From positions 1 through 39,369 of the forward strand of contig DAOTZU010000124.1 in assembly GCA_034433995.1 (NCBI GenBank): 39,369 nucleotides of DNA, given 5' to 3'. A model generated the notes under the pieces. It saw only the letters and a program-made list of their open reading frames with translations. It had not been told where the DNA came from and ran no database searches. Below, piece by piece: positions 14,991 through 22,800 of this stretch. The position numbers and the translations under genes are program-made. Within the stretch, counting starts at the first letter, position 1. Every line of letters starts with the position of its first letter. The stretch comes from DAOTZU01 sp034433995. Lineage in GTDB: Bacteria; Chloroflexota; Anaerolineae; UBA1429.

Positions 14991-16886
14991 ATGGCTTCAC
15001 GTCGCAATTACTATGGCAATATCCGCGCCCCCGAATTCCCCGCCGACGCCGAGTGGCTCAATACCGGCCGCCCTCTCTCCCTGGCGGCGTTGCGCGGCAA
15101 ATTGGTTTTGTTGGATTTTTGGACCTATGGCTGCATCAACTGCATGCACATCATCCCCGATCTCAAGCGGTTGGAGGCGCGCTATCCCGACACGCTGGTG
15201 GTTATCGGCGTCCATTCGGCAAAATTCGCCAACGAGGGCGAGACGGCCAATATCCGCCAGATCATTCTGCGCTACGAGCTGGAACATCCCGTGCTCAACG
15301 ATCGGGATTTCCGCGTCTGGCGCGCCTATGCCGTCCGCGCCTGGCCCACGACAGTGCTGATCGACCCCAAGGGATACGTCCTGGCGGCCCATTCGGGCGA
15401 GGGGGTTTTCGAGGCCTTTGACGGGCTCATCGCCGAGGCCATCGCCCATTACACCGCCGAGGGTGCGTTGGATCCCCGCCCGCTGGAGCTCTTGCTGGAA
15501 CGGGCCGAGGCCTCGGCCACCTGGCTCAGCTTCCCCGGCAAGGTCCTGGCCGATGAAACCGGCGGCCGGCTGTTCATCGCCGATTCTAACCATCATCGGG
15601 TGATCGTCACTACTCTGGAGGGCCACGTGGTGGCGGTCATCGGCAGCGGCGCGCGGGGCCTTGCCGATGGTCCCTTTGCCCAGGCGCGTTTCGCCAAGCC
15701 CCAGGGCCTGGCCTTGCGGGAGGATCAACTTTACATCGCCGATACCGAGAACCACGCCCTGCGCCTGGCCGACCTGCGCTCCGGCACGGTGCGCACGGTG
15801 GCCGGCGACGGGAACTATGGCTATTGGGGCGCCCAAGATGCCCACGGCCGCCCGCGTCTGAACTCGCCTTGGGACCTGGTCATCGTCGGCGAAAAGCTCT
15901 ACATCGCCATGGCCGGGCTGCACCAGCTTTGGGTGTATGACCTGGCCCAAGGCACCTTGGCCCCCCACGCCGGCAGCGGCCGCGAGGGCCTCTTGGACGG
16001 CCCCTTGGCCCGGGCGGCCCTGGCCCAGCCCAGCGGCATCACCAGCGATGGCCACCAGCTCTATTTCGCCGATAGCGAGGCCAGCGCCATCCGCACGGCC
16101 GATGTGGGGGCGTCGGGGAGGGTCCGCACCTTGGTGGGGCAGGGGCTGTTCGATTTCGGCGACGTGGACGGCCCGTGGCCCACGGCCCGGCTGCAACATC
16201 CCCTGGGGGTGGCCTGGTACCGGGGCACCCTTTACGTGGCCGATACGTACAACCACAAGATCAAGAGCCTCAATCTGGCCCAAGCCACCATCCAGACCCT
16301 TCTGGGCACCGGCCAACCCGGCCGGCGGGATGGCCCAGAGGCCCAGTTCTACGAGCCGGGGGGCCTGGCCGCGGCGGGCGGGAGGCTCTACATCGCCGAC
16401 ACCAACAACCACGCCATCCGCGTGGCCGACCTGCACAGCCGCCAGGTGACCACGCTGGAGCTGCACGATGCCCAGGGCCTGCTCCGCCAGCGAGAAGAGG
16501 CCACCACCTTGCCCTTATTGCGCCTCTCGCCGCAAGAGGTGCGCCCCGGCCCGGGGAGCGTGCGCCTGGAGGTGGATCTGCCCTTGGGCTACAAGGTGAA
16601 CGCCGCCGCCCCCTCCCTTTTCCGTTGGCGCTCCACCTCGCCCCTGATGCGCCTGTCCGAGGAGGACCAGCAAATTCCTTTGGCCGGAGCGACCTTCCCG
16701 CTGCACCAGCGGGCCATGTTTGCGCCGGGGAAAGGGGAGCTGCAGGGGGAGGTGACCCTCTACTACTGTCCGCAAGGGGATGACATTTGCCTCTTGTACA
16801 CGGCGCGGGTGGAGGTGCCCCTCACGGTGACGCCCGAGGCCAAGGACACCGAGGTGCGGATCGATCTTGCTATCCCCGCCCCGTAG
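14991..16886 (+). CDS. Thioredoxin-like / NHL-repeat protein (NHLRC2-like)
   Basis: The 631-residue product joins three parts. Residues 1-160 form a thioredoxin-like domain with a CxxC pair, C48-I-N-C51 in DFWTYGCINCMH, and the cis-proline region AWPTTVLID. Residues about 185-500 hold NHL beta-propeller repeats, seen as recurrent (L/F)(Y/F)(I/V)AD(S/T).NH motifs such as IADSNHHRV, IADTENHAL, VADTYNHKI and IADTNNHAI. The last ~110 residues are a beta-rich tail. The order matches NHLRC2-type proteins, whose biochemical role is not settled. No signal peptide is evident, so it may be cytoplasmic. I chose ATG 14991, 7 nt after AAGGGAG at 14977-14983, over an earlier in-frame ATG at 14952 that lies inside the -10 region. 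Confidence 0.88.
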   Translation: MASRRNYYGNIRAPEFPADAEWLNTGRPLSLAALRGKLVLLDFWTYGCINCMHIIPDLKRLEARYPDTLVVIGVHSAKFANEGETANIRQIILRYELEHPVLNDRDFRVWRAYAVRAWPTTVLIDPKGYVLAAHSGEGVFEAFDGLIAEAIAHYTAEGALDPRPLELLLERAEASATWLSFPGKVLADETGGRLFIADSNHHRVIVTTLEGHVVAVIGSGARGLADGPFAQARFAKPQGLALREDQLYIADTENHALRLADLRSGTVRTVAGDGNYGYWGAQDAHGRPRLNSPWDLVIVGEKLYIAMAGLHQLWVYDLAQGTLAPHAGSGREGLLDGPLARAALAQPSGITSDGHQLYFADSEASAIRTADVGASGRVRTLVGQGLFDFGDVDGPWPTARLQHPLGVAWYRGTLYVADTYNHKIKSLNLAQATIQTLLGTGQPGRRDGPEAQFYEPGGLAAAGGRLYIADTNNHAIRVADLHSRQVTTLELHDAQGLLRQREEATTLPLLRLSPQEVRPGPGSVRLEVDLPLGYKVNAAAPSLFRWRSTSPLMRLSEEDQQIPLAGATFPLHQRAMFAPGKGELQGEVTLYYCPQGDDICLLYTARVEVPLTVTPEAKDTEVRIDLAIPAP

Positions 16887-16918
16887 CCCAGCATCCTATG
16901 CCGCGGCATCGGATGGGC
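16886..16918. terminator. Possible bidirectional terminator between convergent genes
   Basis: A perfect palindrome ATGCCGCGGCAT (16898-16909) is flanked by partly complementary GCCC...CATCC and GGATGGGC, forming a longer bulged hairpin that overlaps the ends of both convergent genes. No T-run is present on either side, so the call rests on symmetry and position. Confidence 0.35.
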
Positions 16919-17384
16919 GGGCGATATCCGCCAGCCGGGCCCGGGTGATGGCAACAAGATCTTGGGGCGCAAGCTCCAAATTGATCCCGCGCTGCCCCGC
17001 GCTGACCAGGATGCGCTCGTGGCGGCTGGCCGAGGCATCCACCACCACGCGAAACCCCTTGTTGAGCAGCGCCAACGCCGAGATGCCGCCCACCAACAGG
17101 CCGGTCAGGGATTCGGCCTCCCGCTGGGTGGCCATGCGCAGCTTTTTCTCGCCTGTGGCCTGGGCCAGCTTCTTCAGGTCCAGCTCAGCGCTGCCCGGCA
17201 CGATGGCCAAGAGCGGCCGCCCTTCGCCGGGCAGCACCACCAACGTCTTGAACACCCGCTCCGCCGGCACGCCCACGGCCTGGGCCACCCCTTCGGCGGA
17301 ATGGATCTCGGGCGAGAAATAATGGGCCGTGTAGGGAATCTTTTTGGCCTCCAAAACGCGCATGGCATTGGTCTTGGTCTGCAT
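16896..17384 (-). CDS. ybaK: YbaK/EbsC-family aminoacyl-tRNA deacylase
   Basis: The 162-residue product fits YbaK-type trans-editing enzymes, which hydrolyse Cys-tRNA(Pro) and related mischarged tRNAs in the cytoplasm. Visible family features are the N-terminal AMRVLEAKKIPYTAHYF, the conserved lysine K46 in VFKTLVV, VVPGSAELDLKKLAQATG, and the LTGLLVGGISALAL loop. Length is normal. The ATG at 17384 is preceded by GGGGAGG on the minus strand. It has its own promoter at 17468-17496 and ends 9 nt from the convergent thioredoxin-NHL gene. The precise substrate (Cys versus another amino acid) is not decidable by eye. Confidence 0.9.
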   Translation of the reverse strand: MQTKTNAMRVLEAKKIPYTAHYFSPEIHSAEGVAQAVGVPAERVFKTLVVLPGEGRPLLAIVPGSAELDLKKLAQATGEKKLRMATQREAESLTGLLVGGISALALLNKGFRVVVDASASRHERILVSAGQRGINLELAPQDLVAITRARLADIARPSDAAA

Positions 17385-17467
17385 AGTCCTCCCCTCCGCG
17401 CAGCTTGCAGCCCTCGACGTTGGAATTTCAAGGCAAAGCTAAAGACAGCGTAAATCTCGGCGTGCCC

Positions 17468-17496
17468 AGTATAGCGCCGGCGCCGCGCCGTGACAA
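17468..17496 (-). promoter_or_regulatory. ybaK promoter
   Basis: On the minus strand TTGTCA (17496-17491), a 17-bp spacer and TATACT (17473-17468), five of six matches in each box. It gives a leader of about 77 nt before ybaK. It lies in the 302-bp divergent gap 17385-17686, which otherwise holds only the cohesin-operon promoter. Confidence 0.6.
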
Positions 17497-17608
17497 AACA
17501 GCCTCGGGTTTGCTGAAGAATCGTCCTGGGGCCGTATCTCTCTGCCCCTCAGGACGTCATCATCGGTGTAGTGCGCTACGTTGTGCGTTGCGTCGCCTTG
17601 TCTTGGGG

Positions 17609-17637
17609 TTGACGCGCTCAGCCCATTATGGTAGCAT
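17609..17637 (+). promoter_or_regulatory. Promoter of the cohesin gene cluster
   Basis: TTGACG (17609-17614), a 17-bp spacer and TAGCAT (17632-17637) preceded by TGG, an extended -10. The predicted start is near 17644, about 43 nt before the first cohesin gene. It is the only clear promoter found for the cluster. Confidence 0.55.
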
Positions 17638-17686
17638 CCGCCAAGCTCCGGCCAAAGCAAGTTCTCGGGGGCGATCGAGGAGGCCT

Positions 17687-19018
17687 ATGACACAGGAGAC
17701 ACCATCACCAGAGGCGCAGCAGAGGGTGAAAGCGAGGTCATCTCTGTGGTGCAAAGGGCTGATGGCCCTGGTGCTCGCGGGAGGCATGTTGTTGCTGGGC
17801 GCCTGGGCCATGGCCGAGGGGCTGACCGCTCCCCCGGCCGCCCAGGCCTCGGCACCCCAGTTGGCCGTCTCGCCGACACCCTATTACTACCTTGATCCTC
17901 CTCTCCTGGAGCTTCCCCCCGGCGGCACGGGCCAAGTGACCATCCGCACCTCCGCGGTGGAGGGGCTGGGCGGCGTGGAGGTGCACCTCCGCTGGGATCC
18001 CGCCTTGGTGGAAGTGTTGGATACCGACCTGGCCACGCCGGGCGTGCAGATCGAGCCGGGGAACCTCTTCTTGGGCTATGCCACCTACCGACCGCCCCAC
18101 GGCAATGAAGCGAACAACGCCGTCGGCACCCTCATCTATGCCCTCTCACTGACGGGGGAGCAGACGGGGGTGAGCGGAGCTTGGTCGGTGGCTCGGATCA
18201 CCTTCCACGCCAAGAGCAGCGGCACCACCGTCCTCGCCTTTTACGGCGATACGTTGATGGCCAACCCCCAGACGGGGGATATCCCCTGCGGCTGGGTGGA
18301 TGGCCAAGTGCGGGTGTTGGAACCTACACCCACACCCACCGACACACCCACCATCACGCCCACGCCTTCGCCCACCGACACGCCCACCCCCGTGCCCACC
18401 GTGCCGACGCCCACCCCCACGGCGACGCCCTCCTGCTGCCACATCTTGGAGAACGGCAGCTTTGAGGAGCGGGCCGATGGCCAGGCGCCACCCTGGTTTC
18501 TGGCCGCCTACGCCTCCTTGACCGATCGCTTTGCCTTCGACGGCTCCTGGTCCATCTGGTTGGGGGGCTACGATAACGCCACCGACGGGGTTTCCCAGGC
18601 CTTTACCTTACCTGCGGGGCTCAGCACGGCCACCCTGAGCTACGCCTGGTACGTGGAGACCACCGAAACCGACCATCCCCACGACTTTTTCTATGTCGAG
18701 TTGCGCCGGCCCACCGGCGAACTGGTGGCCACCCTCGCCACCCACGATGATGGCAGCCAGCCGGGCATCTGGCATCGGGCCAGCGTCGACCTCTTGCCCT
18801 ACGCGGGGCAGACGTTGGTGTTGCATTTCCGCATGGCCGGCGACGCGACGAACTTTAGCAGCTTTTTCCTAGATGACGTGCAGATCGAGATCTGCACCGG
18901 CGTCTCTCCCACCCCCACGGTGACGCCCAGCCCCACCGGGCCGCAGCCGGTGTGCATTCCGTTGGTGATGAAGGAATTCGTCAAAGCGCCCGAGCCCTCA
19001 GGGCCGGCGCTAGAATAG
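17687..19018 (+). CDS. Exported cohesin-domain protein with C-terminal jelly-roll module
   Basis: The 443-residue product starts at an ATG behind GAGGAGG. A basic N-terminus and hydrophobic helix (about 22-45) form a signal peptide or anchor. Residues about 65-212 are cohesin-like: the strand GLGGVEVHLRWDPALVEVLD, then TPGVQIEPGNLF, then a GTLIYALSLTG strand, matching other cohesins in this cluster. A Pro-Thr linker (about 212-250) leads to a ~155-residue beta module (ENGSFEERADG ... FFLDDVQIEIC) of MAM/CBM jelly-roll appearance. A second short linker precedes the tail VCIPLVMKE. A cohesin should bind a partner's dockerin outside the cell. The next gene starts 12 nt downstream, so the two are co-translated. 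The cohesin call is by motif similarity; the jelly-roll ligand is unknown. Confidence 0.8.
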   Translation: MTQETPSPEAQQRVKARSSLWCKGLMALVLAGGMLLLGAWAMAEGLTAPPAAQASAPQLAVSPTPYYYLDPPLLELPPGGTGQVTIRTSAVEGLGGVEVHLRWDPALVEVLDTDLATPGVQIEPGNLFLGYATYRPPHGNEANNAVGTLIYALSLTGEQTGVSGAWSVARITFHAKSSGTTVLAFYGDTLMANPQTGDIPCGWVDGQVRVLEPTPTPTDTPTITPTPSPTDTPTPVPTVPTPTPTATPSCCHILENGSFEERADGQAPPWFLAAYASLTDRFAFDGSWSIWLGGYDNATDGVSQAFTLPAGLSTATLSYAWYVETTETDHPHDFFYVELRRPTGELVATLATHDDGSQPGIWHRASVDLLPYAGQTLVLHFRMAGDATNFSSFFLDDVQIEICTGVSPTPTVTPSPTGPQPVCIPLVMKEFVKAPEPSGPALE

Positions 19019-19030
19019 GAGCCCAGCACC

Positions 19031-19672
19031 ATGTCCCCACGTAGCAGCTCGGATCCGCGCAGCCTCGCCGCCACGCTCTTGCTGGCGCTCTTGATGGTGG
19101 GGCTGCTCATCGGCGGAGCGCTTCTTTTGTTGCCATCTTCGGCCATCCAAGCCGCCCCAAGCGTGGCCGGTTGGGACCAGCCGGTGTGGGTGTGGCTGGA
19201 GCCCAGCAGCGCCCAGATCGTCACAGGTGAGCTGGTGACGGTGACGATCAAAGTGGGCATCGCGCCGGGGATCAGTGGCGCCCAATATCGCATTCATTTC
19301 GACCCCAACGTGCTCACCGTGGTGGATGCCGACCCCGCCAAGCCGGGCACGCAAATCGGCGGCGCCGAGATCTTTGCCCGGCGTAACACGCTGGAGGCCC
19401 AGAACAACGCCGATAACGCCACAGGGGTGATCAACTATGCCATCATCATCGTCTCCGACCAGCCCGCCAACGGCCCCGGCAACCTGGGCCAGATCACCTT
19501 CCGGGGCAAGAACAGCGGGCTGAGCCGTGTCTATTTCGATACCGATCCGCGCTACTCCGGCCTTTCTCAATACACCGGCAGTCCATTCAACACCACGTGG
19601 AACGGGGGCTTGTTCGCCGTCAACGGTTACTTGAAGCGGCTTTACTTGCCCTTGGTCCTATGCCGTCGCTGA
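19031..19672 (+). CDS. Exported single-cohesin protein with 'YLPLVL' tail
   Basis: A 213-residue protein with an N-terminal hydrophobic segment (about 12-35) ending in SAIQA, a probable signal peptide. Residues about 53-200 are one cohesin-like domain: SGAQYRIHFDPNVLTVVDAD, PGTQIGGAEIF, then ATGVINYAIIIV. The chain ends with KRLYLPLVLCRR, a short hydrophobic-basic tail recalling the VCIPLVM segment of the preceding protein, which may be a surface-sorting or anchoring signal (inference). GGAG at 19018-19021, overlapping the upstream stop, positions the ATG at 19031. It could act as a minimal cell-surface receptor for a dockerin-bearing partner such as the M6 peptidase encoded next. Confidence 0.78.
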   Translation: MSPRSSSDPRSLAATLLLALLMVGLLIGGALLLLPSSAIQAAPSVAGWDQPVWVWLEPSSAQIVTGELVTVTIKVGIAPGISGAQYRIHFDPNVLTVVDADPAKPGTQIGGAEIFARRNTLEAQNNADNATGVINYAIIIVSDQPANGPGNLGQITFRGKNSGLSRVYFDTDPRYSGLSQYTGSPFNTTWNGGLFAVNGYLKRLYLPLVLCRR

Positions 19673-19807
19673 GTTTCTTGGCACCATCGCCGCCGACCTT
19701 GGCGGATGTTCAAGAAGGGGGTGATGTCTATTGGGGGCGATAGAGTTTTGAGCGAGAAACGCGCTGTGCTCTTGTCAATTCTAGTCGTTCAAGAGAAGGA
19801 GCGAAGG

Positions 19808-22800
19808 ATGAGTCATCTATATAGGGTGCTCTGCATCTGGATGGTGGTGGCCCTGGTGGTGATGGGCATTGCCCCGGTGGCCGCCGCTGAAGAGCCACAG
19901 GAGGCGGTGGCGCTGCAGCATGTGCCTCCGCGGCCCGACCTTTTGGCCCAACTGCGCAAAGCCTCCACGGGGCGGCCCGGCTTTACCCTGGACGCGGCCC
20001 TGAGCGAGGCCGAGGCCAAGGAAGCCTTGAGCCGCTATCTGGCCCTGAAGCTGGATCCCAAGGTCGCAAGCCCCGGTTTGGACAAGGCCGCTCCCACCGG
20101 CGCAAAACTGAACGCGCCGCCGATCAACAACCGCTTGTTGGTGGCCCTGGTGGATTATGGCGACCTGGCCCACAACAACATCCCCAAGCCCAGCACGGAG
20201 AACAACACCGATTATTGGGTGCAGGATTTTAACCTGGCCCACTATAACACGCTGCTCTTCTCCGATACCAACCCCTGGTCCTTGCGGCGCTACTTCCGCG
20301 AGGCCTCGGATTGGGGCGCCTCGCCTACGGGGTACGACCTAGTGGGCGATATCCACGATTGGTCCACGTTACCCGGGACCGCCGCTTGGTACGGTGATGA
20401 CGACCCCACCGGCGGCGTGGATAACAACCTGCCCGGCGACCTGGCGCGCCTGATCAGCGATACGGTCAGCACGTTGGCCGGCTGGACCCCCGCCGGCGGC
20501 TGGGCCGCCTATGACAATAACGGCGACAATATCATCGACTATTTTGTCATCGTCCATGCGGGCAAGGGCCAGGAGGCCGGCGGCGGCGCCTTGGGCGACG
20601 ACGCCATCTGGTCCACCCGTGGCACCCTGGCCACGCCGGTGCTGATCCCAGACACAGCATATTACGTACAAAGCTTTGTCGTCGTCGCCGAGGATTCGCC
20701 TCTGGGCGTCTGGGTGCACGAGCTGGGCCATCTCTTTGGCCTGCCCGATACCTGGAACGTGCGGAGCGGCGGGGATGTCTATTACGACATGGACTGGCCC
20801 CAGCAAGACCTGGGCGGCGTGGGCGAGGCTTCGCCGGCCTTTTGGGACCCCATGGCCCAGGGTTGCTGGTTGGGGCGTCCTTTGGGCACCCGGCCGGCCA
20901 GCATGCCGGCCTGGGCGCGCATCCGTCTCGGTTGGCTCTCGCCGGCCGTGTGGGACTTGAGCATGATGCCGGCCAGCATCTACCTGGCGCAAGTGGAGAC
21001 GCCCAGCGCCTCCAACAAGGCGCTCAAGATCGAGCTGCCCACGCGCATCTATGTCACGCCTCATTCGGGGAACTGGATGCGCCAGGCGCCCGATCCGGGG
21101 GATATGACCTCACCGAGCTTCTTGACCCACACGCTGCAGATCACGGCGACGGGCTCGCTCCAGTTCCGCTTCTGGCAGAACTATGACCTGGAGACCAACT
21201 TTGACTTTGGCTACTTTGAGGTCTATGACGGATCCACCTGGACGCGGGTGATCACGGTGACGGGCAGCTCCGGTGGCTGGGTGCAACAGACGGTGAACCT
21301 CACCCCTTATATAGGCACCCTCCAGGAAATCCGCTTCAACCTTGTGCGCGATGCCACCATCGAGGGGCTGGGCTGGTTCCTGGATGATTTCGAGCTGATC
21401 CAGGATGGCGTGGTCACCTGGAGGGACGATGTGGAGCTCTCCGCCGGCGGTCCGCCCCAGGGCGCTGGCGCCTATACCTGGATCTCCACCCGCTTCCCGC
21501 GCCGCGAAGCTTACGGCTCGGAACATTACTACCTGGTGGAGTGGCGCAACGACCTGGCCGGCTTTGATGTGGGCCTGCAAGAGGCCTACAACATGACCAA
21601 CCTGGCCACCGGCAAGGCCGAGTATTTCCGTTACAATCCAGGTCTCTTGATCTGGTACGTCAACCCCATCTACCAAGATGGCGATAACGACGTCCTGCGC
21701 CATCCGGGCGAAGGCTTCCTCCTGGCCCTTGACTCCCATCCGGACCCGTTGCTCCAGCTCTGGTCCGGCGCGCCCTGGCGCACCCGGGTGCAGATGTTGG
21801 ACGCCACCTTCCGCCATTCGGCGCCCACCTACGCCAACACCCTGACCGATGGCGGCGGCCTGCCCAACGTCCTCGGCCCCTTGGCCGCCACAACCTACTT
21901 CTGGGACAAGTGGTCCTCCTATCCTTACTGGGACCCCGGCGCCCCAGATAACAGCGCCAAGACGCTGCAGTACGGCGTCAAGCTCGAAGTCGAGGGCGAG
22001 AACCCCGACCAGACGGGCGCCACGGTGCGCTTCTCCATCGACGCTGCCGACATGACCCGCTCCACCAAGTCGGTGGATAAGGCCACGGCAGCCCCCGGCG
22101 AGGAGCTGACCTACACCATCGTCCTGCGCAACAACGGCATCGCCGATGCCCACACCATCGTCGTCAGCGATACCGCGCCGGCCCACACCACCTACAGCAT
22201 GGGCTCGGTGACGGTGGCCGGATCTCCATCTTATACCGTAACGGAGAACCGGGGCATCCGCTGGCAAGGGACCGTTTTGCTTGGCCAGCCGGTAACCATC
22301 ACCTTCAAGGTGACCCTGGATCCGGTGATTGACAATGGCACCCTCGTCCGCAACATCGCCTACGTCTATGAGGGCACGGTGCCAGAGACGGTGCTCTATG
22401 CCGATACGACCATCCAATCGGCCCCCTGCCTGACCAGCTCTACCAAGTCCTCGGAGCCTAACATGGCCTTGGCCGGGGATATCGTCACCTACACCATTGT
22501 GCTCAACAACACCGGCGATTCCAACGGCACCGTGGTCATCACCGATTGTATCCCGGCCTGCACCACCTATGTGCCCGGCTCGTTGATCTACTCGGCGGGC
22601 AGCGGCTACTACAATGCCCAGACCAACTGCATCTACTGGCAGGGGCCTGTAGAAGCTCAAGTTGGCCCCTCGGTGTGGATCTCGTTCCAGGTGCAGATCA
22701 ATGAGGGGCAGATCCCCTGCACCCTGATCACCAACCGGGCCACCATCAACGACGGGTACCATCCGCCGTTCGAGATCGGCGCCAACACTTCCGTGTTGAC

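Noticed and set aside
17385..17460. GGCAAAGC/AAAG motifs recalling a cyclic-di-GMP riboswitch near the cohesin cluster
   Set aside because: The paired stems and the second conserved strand of the aptamer could not be found, and the region is the leader of the minus-strand ybaK gene.
19690..19705. Terminator hairpin CCGCC/GGCGG between the single-cohesin gene and the peptidase gene
   Set aside because: Only a 5-bp stem without a U-run; too weak to call at this GC content.
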